NCBI GenBank assembly: GCA_030593645.1
Contig: JAUVGT010000244.1
Coordinates: 1-7,512, forward strand
Direction of reading: 5' to 3'
Source of the DNA: Deltaproteobacteria bacterium
GTDB lineage: Bacteria > Desulfobacterota > Desulfobacteria > Desulfobacterales > JAUVGT01
DNA: 7,512 nt
In this document: positions 1 through 5,345 of the stretch, piece after piece
Position numbering within the stretch: position 1 is the first letter of the stretch
How the letters are laid out: each line of letters starts with the position of its first letter
Position numbers and translations under genes: made by a program
Notes under the pieces: generated by a model
Told to the model about the DNA's origin: nothing
The model's input: the letters and a program-made list of their open reading frames with translations, nothing else
Databases searched by the model: none

Positions 1-142
1 AAAAGTCCAACTTCTGCGTTGTGCTGCATTTCGCAATCATTCAACGTACTATAAGTACGCTTCATGATTACGAAATTTGCACGCCTTGAATTTGAACTTT
101 TTACGAAACCGTCTAATTCGGACTTTTTACGAGACCATCTAA
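1..142. repeat. Large imperfect palindrome with duplicated tail, likely a dispersed intergenic repeat
   Basis: Positions 1-49 and 55-101 form an imperfect inverted repeat around the 5-nt centre TATAA (50-54). The innermost pairing, CGTAC with GTACG, is perfect. Most bases from 28 to 40 pair with 64 to 76, and the outer ends AAAAGT and ACTTTT also pair. The right end is followed by a near copy of itself: 94-116 and 120-142 share 20 of 23 positions, both containing ACTTTTTACGA. The second copy pairs better with the left end (AAAAGTCC with GGACTTTT) than the first. The left arm probably continues beyond the window. It encodes no evident protein. It could be a REP- or MITE-like element; assigning it to a family would need copies elsewhere in the genome. 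Confidence 0.75.
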
Positions 143-177
143 ATTGTAAAACCGTTAGAAATAAAGGGTCTTGATCC

Positions 178-414
178 ATGAAGATAGAAATTCACCTATA
201 CGCGTCATTGATGAAATATATGAGCGAATCCATCGGTAACGATGATATCGTAGAAGTTGATCAGGGGCTCAGTGTTAAAGAACTTCTTAAACAGGTTAAG
301 GTCCCGATGGATTTGGTTAAGATTGTATTTGTGAATGGTGTTCACGCCGCAGCAGATACAATATTAAAAGATTCTGATCGAGTGGGTGTGTTTCCTCCGG
401 TCGGGGGAGGGTAG
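178..414 (+). CDS. MoaD/ThiS-family small sulfur-carrier protein
   Basis: This 78-residue protein has the size and pattern of the beta-grasp (ubiquitin-like) MoaD/ThiS family. It opens with a beta strand (KIEIHLYASLMKY). An acidic strand and helix (VDQGLSVKELL) follow, then the FVNG turn at 51-54, the LKDSDRVGVFPPV stretch (63-75) and a C-terminal Gly-Gly. In this family the terminal glycine is adenylated by a MoeB/ThiF-type enzyme and turned into a thiocarboxylate that gives sulfur to molybdopterin or thiazole. The nearby AOR favours a pterin-cofactor role over thiamine, but that is inference; no MoeB or MoaE gene is in the window. The ATG has only a weak ribosome-binding site (AAGGG about nine bases upstream). 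The gene converges on the AOR unit with 21 bp between stop codons, so it is not in that transcript. Confidence 0.9.
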   Translation: MKIEIHLYASLMKYMSESIGNDDIVEVDQGLSVKELLKQVKVPMDLVKIVFVNGVHAAADTILKDSDRVGVFPPVGGG

Positions 415-435
415 TATGGAATGCGGGAAAGTCTT

Positions 436-1041
436 CTATGATAGAATCTTGAGCAATACTCTTTTTTCCTGCAAGAAGGTATCGTCAAAGTTATCCGGGT
501 TTTGGATTTGATTATCGTATGTCACACTTACACATCCTGAAAGGATCTCTCTGTTTTTAAACAGGTCAGCAAGATCTTCTCCTTTAACAAGAATGCCCCG
601 TTTAAGTATCTCAGGGCCCATTTCTTTTGCAATCATGTTAAAAAGCTTTAAAAATACCAAACCTTCCTGGTGACGATGATCATTCACTTCTGTATCATAT
701 GAGATTTTTTCTCTCATTGGCGCGTAACGGCCGCCCCTGCGGAAAGTTGCTCCGACAAGGCCCGGCATAGCAGCTGACAGGGCTATTGTTGAATCCTCTG
801 TAATTAAGGCAGTTTCGATGTTATCCACTGCTTTTCCATTCAGAAAAATAGTTTGCACCCTGTCTTCAAGATATGTTTCAACCAGACCCAGACGATCGAG
901 GAAAAATTCTTTAAGGCTGCTCCCAATTTCAGCCTTGATATTGAACCCATTAGCCAGCAACCGGAAAAAAAGAGATAAAAATTCAGGCTTAATTTCTACA
1001 GTCAGATGAATATCTATTTTATCGGTATTTGATTTATCCAT
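436..1041 (-). CDS. Unrecognised AOR-linked protein with a MoaD-like middle region
   Basis: This is a 201-residue soluble protein with no signal peptide or membrane segment; I cannot name its family. Residues about 36-99 read like a beta-grasp domain. A helix (SLKEFFLDRLGL) leads into a strand with an NG turn (VQTIFLNGKAVDN, 62-74), then LITEDSTIALSAAMPGLVG (79-97), which parallels the L-x-DGD-x-V-x-L-x-PPVxGG end of MoaD. An arginine-rich Gly-Gly (RRGG, 101-104) follows, but the chain continues for another 97 residues with a mostly helical, charged tail (EGLVFLKLFNMIAKEMG). It lies 64 bp downstream of the AOR on the same strand, so a role in cofactor insertion, maturation or regulation of the AOR is plausible but inferred. 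The ATG at 1041 has no recognisable Shine-Dalgarno sequence and is directly preceded by a strong hairpin. No downstream start looked better. The coding call is firmer than any function. Confidence 0.82.
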   Translation of the reverse strand: MDKSNTDKIDIHLTVEIKPEFLSLFFRLLANGFNIKAEIGSSLKEFFLDRLGLVETYLEDRVQTIFLNGKAVDNIETALITEDSTIALSAAMPGLVGATFRRGGRYAPMREKISYDTEVNDHRHQEGLVFLKLFNMIAKEMGPEILKRGILVKGEDLADLFKNREILSGCVSVTYDNQIQNPDNFDDTFLQEKRVLLKILS

Positions 1042-1051
1042 AAAAATGGCT

Positions 1052-1081
1052 GTGGGGAGACCACTAATAAAGTCTCCCCAC
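1052..1081 (-). terminator. Perfect 10-bp hairpin between AOR and the downstream gene
   Basis: GTGGGGAGAC (1052-1061) and GTCTCCCCAC (1072-1081) are perfect inverted copies around a 10-nt loop. Read in the direction of the AOR transcript, the hairpin starts 24 bases after the AOR stop codon. It is followed within five bases by a run of five Ts that ends at the ATG of the next gene. This resembles an intrinsic terminator, though the T-run is short and offset. It may act as a partial terminator giving more AOR than the downstream protein, as a 3'-end stabiliser, or as control of the downstream start. Confidence 0.6.
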
Positions 1082-1105
1082 CTTATTTGAGTTTATGGGT
1101 GATGA

Positions 1106-2842
1106 TTACCAGTTAAATACGCTATCCAATTCTTCATCCGTAACCTGAAGGGTAACATTATGGGGCGGAAGAGCTTCCTTTTTAAAGTATTCAGGCAGTC
1201 GATCATCTGCTGCCGTGAAACCGGCCGCAGCATTGAAATTCCGTTCATTTTTCAGAACCGATTTTCCAAGCTCAGTCACATCATCCCCGGTCATGCCGGC
1301 ACCTGTGAAACCGCTGATTAAATCAAGGAGTGCCTGAAATGTATCAGCCTGATCCAGGATTGCAAAAGCGATAAATAAACACATACCTGTCGAATCGATT
1401 GCCGCGGTCGCAATCTGCAGGTTCCTGGAAAGTTCCACCTGGCCTTCGGGTTTCAATGGATCGACAGTTCCACCCACACCAAGAATATTCGCTGTTACAG
1501 CGTAACCTGCTGTATGATCAGCTCCCATTGGGGTGGTGGCGTATGTAACCGCGATGCCCTGAACGGCTCGTGGATCATATGCGGGCATGGCCTGCTTTTT
1601 TACCACAGGGACTCTTTCAACTCCGAAAACCTGCCCGGTTACAGCCGCGCCGTTACCGAGAACACGTCCAAGCGGTGTCCCCTTTCCGACCTCTTTTACA
1701 AAACCGATTGCCGCTTCAGCGTCACCGAACTTGGCAAGGCCGGCTTCCATGGCAACAGCGATGGTTGCTCCCATTTCAATGGTATCAAGACCATAGTCAT
1801 CATCAAGTCGGTCCATCATAGCAATGGCATCAAGATCATCGATTCCGCAATTACCGCCGTGTGCCCATATGGTTTCATATTCCGGCTGTTTGGTCAGGTA
1901 ATTGCCGTCTTTATCATTATAAATACCGGAACATTGGATGACACACCCTTTGTGGCAGCCGTGCGTTGGATTGCCGCCGCGCGCTGTTTCAGTTTCAGCT
2001 TCTGTTTCTCCGCTGATCTTGCCGGCTCCGTCAAAACGTCCCGAAGAAAAATTATTGGTCGGGTATGCCCCGGCCTCATTAAGAATATTGGTCAGTACAT
2101 TGGTTCCATAAGCCGGAAGGCCTTCACCGGTCACAGGATGTTTTTTAAGACCGGCTGTAAATGCCTTATTTGCTTCCTTAAATTTATCAGGATCTTTAGG
2201 AGACCTTGCCTGGGTACCCTCACCATCCAGGACGATCACTTTAACACCCTTGGACCCCATAACCGCGCCGGTTCCGCCGCGTCCGGCGTGTCGTGTCGGC
2301 CGCAGTTCCATATCAGTAAAGGCGATTGACGCGGCGGACATTTTCATTTCACCGGCCGGCCCAATTGAAATACACGCAATTTTATCGCCATGCGCGGCTT
2401 TCATTTTATCCACCAGGTCGTAGTTGCCCAGCATTTTTAAACTGTTATCAGGTGTTATTTCCACATTGTCTTTATTGATGAATACTTTGTATAGTGTATC
2501 ATCTGCTGGTTTTCCCTCGATCACAATTGCGGCATATCCAATCCTGGCAAGCACTTGTGAGGGCTGCCCACCGGAATTGGATTCTTTAATTCCTCCTGTC
2601 AGCGGGCTCTTGCAGCCGACCGATATCCGGCCGGACATTGCCGCCAAAGAACCGCTGAGCATTCCTGGAGCAATAACCAGTTTGTTATCTTCTCCAAGGG
2701 GATGGCACAGGGGCGGGACTTCTTTGGAGACAATGCCCGAGGTCATGGCACGGCCGGCCAAACCTGAATAGTCACCCATTGGTTCTGTTTTAATCTCGGG
2801 GCCGCCTTGCCCCCCCATGTTGATTCGTAAAATTTTGTCCAT
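1106..2842 (-). CDS. aor: Tungsten-dependent aldehyde:ferredoxin oxidoreductase family protein
   Basis: This 578-residue cytoplasmic protein is close to the usual family length (about 600). Members oxidise aldehydes to carboxylic acids, or run the reverse reaction, passing electrons to ferredoxin through a bis-pterin tungsten centre and a 4Fe-4S cluster. The N-terminal domain shows the Y-S-G-L-A-GR segment (25-31), CKSPLTGG (77-84) with the pterin-contact SNSGG (88-92), and the signature RHAGRGGTGAVMGSKG (184-199). Cluster cysteines are C296, C300, C304 and C488, the last in the D-x-x-G-x-C-x-F motif (483-490). PEYETIWAHGGNCG (320-333), YDPRAVQG (422-429) and TPMGADH (437-443) also match the family. 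The first triplet is spaced C-x3-C-x3-C. The start has an excellent ribosome-binding site. The physiological substrate cannot be read from sequence. It leads a minus-strand unit with the 201-residue gene. Confidence 0.96.
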   Translation of the reverse strand: MDKILRINMGGQGGPEIKTEPMGDYSGLAGRAMTSGIVSKEVPPLCHPLGEDNKLVIAPGMLSGSLAAMSGRISVGCKSPLTGGIKESNSGGQPSQVLARIGYAAIVIEGKPADDTLYKVFINKDNVEITPDNSLKMLGNYDLVDKMKAAHGDKIACISIGPAGEMKMSAASIAFTDMELRPTRHAGRGGTGAVMGSKGVKVIVLDGEGTQARSPKDPDKFKEANKAFTAGLKKHPVTGEGLPAYGTNVLTNILNEAGAYPTNNFSSGRFDGAGKISGETEAETETARGGNPTHGCHKGCVIQCSGIYNDKDGNYLTKQPEYETIWAHGGNCGIDDLDAIAMMDRLDDDYGLDTIEMGATIAVAMEAGLAKFGDAEAAIGFVKEVGKGTPLGRVLGNGAAVTGQVFGVERVPVVKKQAMPAYDPRAVQGIAVTYATTPMGADHTAGYAVTANILGVGGTVDPLKPEGQVELSRNLQIATAAIDSTGMCLFIAFAILDQADTFQALLDLISGFTGAGMTGDDVTELGKSVLKNERNFNAAAGFTAADDRLPEYFKKEALPPHNVTLQVTDEELDSVFNW

Positions 2843-2848
2843 ACGATA

Positions 2849-2854
2849 CCTCCT
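2849..2854 (-). promoter_or_regulatory. Strong ribosome-binding site of the AOR gene
   Basis: In gene direction AGGAGG lies six bases before the AOR ATG, inside an extended match AAAGGAGGT. It fixes the start at 2842 and suggests efficient translation, in contrast to the downstream 201-residue gene, which has no visible site. Confidence 0.85.
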
Positions 2855-2887
2855 TTCCCTGTGATAAAGTTAATAATAAAGTCGGTA

Positions 2888-2901
2888 TGCCCAGGCGGGC
2901 A
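2888..2901. repeat. Small GC hairpin in the AOR leader
   Basis: TGCCC (2888-2892) and GGGCA (2897-2901) form a 5-bp stem with a 4-nt loop, 46 bp upstream of the AOR start. Another short stem, ACCTG with CAGGT, lies near 2956-2969. These could be parts of a structured leader. I could not match the region to the molybdenum/tungsten-cofactor riboswitch (Moco RNA) by eye, so no riboswitch is claimed. Confidence 0.35.
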
Positions 2902-2997
2902 AAATCATTCTTGAAGTCTTTGGTTAGATCGGCTCGGTCTTGAGATGGTTTCACTACCTGCAATCAGGTGCAGAGGAAAAAAGAATTATGAATTTTG

Positions 2998-3030
2998 AGT
3001 GTTAAGTTATGAATTAAATAACTCAACACT
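2998..3030. repeat. 13-bp AT-rich inverted repeat in the gap upstream of AOR
   Basis: AGTGTTAAGTTAT (2998-3010) pairs with ATAACTCAACACT (3018-3030) at 12 of 13 positions around a 7-nt loop. A short GC hairpin (CACGCG/CGCGTG, 3039-3055) follows closely. No gene is supported between 2843 and 3324; this tract is a patchwork of such palindromes, which suggests dispersed repeats rather than lost coding sequence. Confidence 0.6.
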
Positions 3031-3191
3031 AAATCTCGCACGCGATTGCCGCGTGATTCACTCCAACTCCGAAATTAGATTTAAGGGGATGTTTTGAATC
3101 CACTTCTCATTTGTCATTAATTGTATTTATCAGTAATGTCAAGAAAAACCGGAAACAACAAGAACCTTGTATGAAAAGGTCGGATGGGAGT

Positions 3192-3308
3192 GTATCAGGG
3201 AATTGAGGCAGGGTATCGGGAATTGGTTTACTCTAGCAAATATAACCTGGTACTTTGTTGGGGGCCTTTTGGACCCGGAAATTTACCCATCATTCCGATA
3301 CCCTTGCC
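3192..3308. repeat. Direct and inverted GTATC-GGGAAT repeats downstream of serC
   Basis: GTATCAGGGAATTG (3192-3205) recurs as GTATCGGGAATTG (3213-3225), a 21-bp-spaced direct repeat. The second copy lies in an inverted repeat: GGCAGGGTATCGGGAAT (3207-3223) pairs with ATTCCGATACCCTTGCC (3292-3308) with small bulges. A weaker stem (GGGGCC/GGACCC with a TTTT loop, 3261-3276) sits inside. This gives an elongated hairpin of about 100 nt starting 17 bp after the serC stop. There is no T-run after it in serC direction, so it is not a classical terminator. Short open frames crossing it (3167-3378) look like chance. Confidence 0.6.
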
Positions 3309-3324
3309 AGTTGAAATGGATGGT

Positions 3325-4413
3325 TTATCCGTTTTTGCTTTCAAAATGTTTCATATAGTCGGTAAGAGCTTTGACTGAATCCATAGTTGTTGCGTTATAT
3401 ATGGAAGCCCGGCACCCACCCACTGAACTATGTCCTTTTAGACCGTTAAGGTCGTTTTCAATTGCCTCTTCCACAAAATGTTTTTCAAGGGCTTCATCAT
3501 GCAGGCGAAAAGTGACATTCATCAATGATCGGCTGTCCTTTTCGGTTGTTGCCTTATAAAAATCACCGGAATCCATAAAGTCATAGAGATGCCGTGCTTT
3601 TTCCTGATTAAGAATTTCCATTTTCTCAAGTCCGCCGATGCTTTCTTCGAGCCATTTTAAGACAAGCTGAATGGTGTATATCGCAAAACAGGGCGGTGTA
3701 TTAAACATGGATTTCTTTGATGCGAAGGTTGTGTATTTGAGCATGGTCGGTAATTCCTCGGGTACAAGGTCGAGCATGTCCTTTCTAATGATGGCCATGC
3801 ACACACCGGATGGGCCGATGTTTTTTTGGGCTCCGGCAAAGATAAATCCGAACGGTGAGGGATCAAAAGATCTACTCATGATATCGGATGACATATCACA
3901 AACAATCGGGACATTACCCGTATCCGGAAAATTTGACCACTGGGTTCCCTTGATCGTATTATTGGAAGTAATATGCGCATATACAGCGTTATCGGTAAAC
4001 TCAATATCTTTTGGTATGTAAGAATAATTTTTATCTTCAGATGAGGACGCCACATGAACCGTTTTACCCTGTATACGGGCCTCCTTAATCGCCTTGGTGG
4101 ACCATGTACCGGTATCCACATAATCCGCGGTTTTATTGCCGTGTAAAAAATTCATGGGAATCATGCAAAACTGCATGCTGGCACCGCCCTGTATAAAAAG
4201 GACTTCAAAATTATCATCCAGTTTTAACAGGCGTTTTGTTCTTTCAATCGCATCATTAATCACATCATCAAACCATTTGGACCTGTGGCTGACTTCTGTG
4301 ATCGACATACCGGAGTTGTTAAAATTCAAAAATGATTCCTGGATTTCTTCAAGAACGCTTAATGGAAGGGCAGCTGGACCGGCACTGAAATTGTGAACTC
4401 GATTTGCTTTCAT
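3325..4413 (-). CDS. serC: Phosphoserine aminotransferase
   Basis: SerC transfers an amino group from glutamate to 3-phosphohydroxypyruvate, giving phosphoserine in the second step of serine biosynthesis. In some bacteria it also acts in the DXP-dependent route to pyridoxal phosphate. The protein is 362 residues, the same length as E. coli SerC, and matches it throughout: NFSAGPAALP (8-17), ITEVSHRS (38-45), QGGAS (75-79), TGTWS (101-105) and CDMSSD (172-177). The PLP-binding lysine is K197 in AGAQKNIGP, and NTPPCFAIY (238-246) and the C-terminal GHSSVGGCRASIYNA (327-341) also match. It is a class V aminotransferase, soluble and cytoplasmic. The ATG follows GGAGAAGGA in gene direction. It is transcribed away from the carbonic anhydrase gene; its leader contains overlapping inverted repeats. 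No serA or serB is present. Confidence 0.97.
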   Translation of the reverse strand: MKANRVHNFSAGPAALPLSVLEEIQESFLNFNNSGMSITEVSHRSKWFDDVINDAIERTKRLLKLDDNFEVLFIQGGASMQFCMIPMNFLHGNKTADYVDTGTWSTKAIKEARIQGKTVHVASSSEDKNYSYIPKDIEFTDNAVYAHITSNNTIKGTQWSNFPDTGNVPIVCDMSSDIMSRSFDPSPFGFIFAGAQKNIGPSGVCMAIIRKDMLDLVPEELPTMLKYTTFASKKSMFNTPPCFAIYTIQLVLKWLEESIGGLEKMEILNQEKARHLYDFMDSGDFYKATTEKDSRSLMNVTFRLHDEALEKHFVEEAIENDLNGLKGHSSVGGCRASIYNATTMDSVKALTDYMKHFESKNG

Positions 4414-4464
4414 TTTTCCTTCTCCATTTATTCGAAATTATGGGTTGAGGTGAGCTCCCGGCCA

Positions 4465-4503
4465 CCGGAATAGCAGGAATCCGGTATGAGAATTCCGGGA
4501 TTC
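4465..4503 (-). promoter_or_regulatory. Overlapping, mutually exclusive inverted repeats in the serC leader
   Basis: Three related boxes lie 50-90 bp before the serC ATG: CCGGAAT (4465-4471), GGAATCCGG (4476-4484) and CCGGGATTC (4495-4503). The middle box can pair with either neighbour (CCGGA with TCCGG, or GAATCCGG with CCGGGATTC with one bulge), and CCCGG at 4457-4461 can also pair with CCGGG at 4495-4499. This could be a switching leader or an operator, or simply a repeat remnant. No T-run or leader peptide was seen to support attenuation. Confidence 0.35.
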
Positions 4504-4517
4504 GTTTTATCGAAAAT

Positions 4518-4546
4518 ATTTGCGCAGATGCTGTTGCATATGTCAA
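4518..4546 (-). promoter_or_regulatory. Possible serC promoter
   Basis: On the minus strand a perfect TTGACA (-35, 4541-4546) is followed after 17 bases by GCAAAT (4518-4523), which matches the -10 consensus at only three positions. The position, about 105 bp before serC and divergent from the carbonic anhydrase promoter, is sensible, but the -10 is poor. Confidence 0.35.
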
Positions 4547-4612
4547 CCATAATATTAATAAGAAATCTGTCGGAGTGATTTTACCCAGAACAGTACAAAT
4601 TTTAGCTGGAAT

Positions 4613-4641
4613 TTGACTTAGTTATGATAATGTTCTAAACT
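4613..4641 (+). promoter_or_regulatory. Sigma70-like promoter of the carbonic anhydrase-hisD unit
   Basis: TTGACT (4613-4618) and TAAACT (4636-4641) are separated by exactly 17 bases, matching the -35 at five of six and the -10 at four of six positions. Transcription would begin near 4648, about 50 bases before the chosen carbonic anhydrase start. Confidence 0.6.
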
Positions 4642-4696
4642 GTGTATCATTTTACCAACTCAATTGGAGAAGATTGGGAGTCGGGGAGAAAATACT

Positions 4697-5296
4697 ATGA
4701 TAGAAGAATTTTTAGCGGGTAACCGTCGGTTTGTGGATAAGGAGTTTAAACAAAATATCGAGTATTACAGTGATCTGTCGGAGGGTCAGCACCCGAAAGT
4801 CCTATGGATAGGCTGCTCGGATTCACGTGTTCCAGAGGATGTCATCACAAACAGTAAGCCGGGTTCGATTTTCGTACACCGCAATATTGCCAACATCGTG
4901 GCCTTCAATGACATCAACATCGCGTCAATTATCGAATATGCGTTAACTCATCTCAAAATTCCCGATATCATCGTATGCGGACATTACAACTGCGGGGGTG
5001 TACAGGCAATGATAGATGGAGTGGAAGAACACTACATTGCTGATTGGCTGCTTATTGCGAACGGCGCGATTGAGAAAGCCAAACAAATAGCCCGGGAAAA
5101 GAAACTCTCCAAAAAGGAGCATCTCGATCTCCTGTCCGAGGAAAATGTGAAGCTTCAAATTCAGCACCTGCGCGGTCTGTCGCTGATACGAAATATGCAT
5201 AAGAGAGGATCTCTGCCGCGTATCCATGGATGGATTTATTCCATCGAGTCAGGACAGATCAAGGTGTTGGTCGACGGTAATCGTTATGCGGATTAA
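4697..5296 (+). CDS. Beta-class carbonic anhydrase
   Basis: This zinc enzyme interconverts CO2 and bicarbonate, supplying bicarbonate to carboxylases or balancing CO2. Counting from the ATG at 4697, the protein is 199 residues, typical for bacterial beta-carbonic anhydrases. The zinc site is complete: C40 and the D42-R44 pair in CSDSRV, then H96 and C99 in HYNCGG. HRNIAN (61-66), the EYALTHLKIPDIIVCGH strand and the C-terminal IHGWIYSIESGQIKVL are also family features. I prefer this ATG because GGGGAG lies eight bases upstream. A longer reading from TTG at 4664 adds 11 residues that include this ribosome-binding sequence. There is no signal peptide, so it is cytoplasmic. It is first in a likely two-gene unit with hisD, 49 bp downstream. 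Confidence 0.95.
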   Translation: MIEEFLAGNRRFVDKEFKQNIEYYSDLSEGQHPKVLWIGCSDSRVPEDVITNSKPGSIFVHRNIANIVAFNDINIASIIEYALTHLKIPDIIVCGHYNCGGVQAMIDGVEEHYIADWLLIANGAIEKAKQIAREKKLSKKEHLDLLSEENVKLQIQHLRGLSLIRNMHKRGSLPRIHGWIYSIESGQIKVLVDGNRYAD

Positions 5297-5345
5297 CAGA
5301 AGAATGCCTGAGCAGATTAAACGTTTAAGAAAAGGAAGATGTAAC

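Noticed and set aside
416..511. Small plus-strand frame beginning MECGKVFYDR right after the moaD-like gene
   Set aside because: The GGAGGG before it is explained by the glycine codons of the MoaD tail, and its 31 residues are antisense to the 201-residue gene.
1514..2329. Long plus-strand open frame opposite the AOR gene
   Set aside because: It lies antisense to a clear AOR and its translation lacks any domain pattern; a shadow of the real gene.
3114..3142. AOR promoter from TTGACA at 3137-3142 on the minus strand
   Set aside because: The hexamer at 17-bp spacing (TAATGA) is a poor -10 and the leader would be about 270 bases; not enough support for a feature.
3167..3378. Two overlapping plus-strand frames of about 63 residues downstream of serC
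   Set aside because: They run through a repeat and into the antisense of serC, with no ribosome-binding site or family resemblance.
4664..4696. TTG start adding 11 residues to the carbonic anhydrase
   Set aside because: The added segment contains the GGGGAG that serves the ATG at 4697, and family members begin near that methionine.
5226..5345. A 40-residue N-terminal extension of hisD
   Set aside because: It overlaps the carbonic anhydrase end in another frame, does not resemble HisD, and the ATG at 5346 has a proper ribosome-binding site and gives the normal family length.
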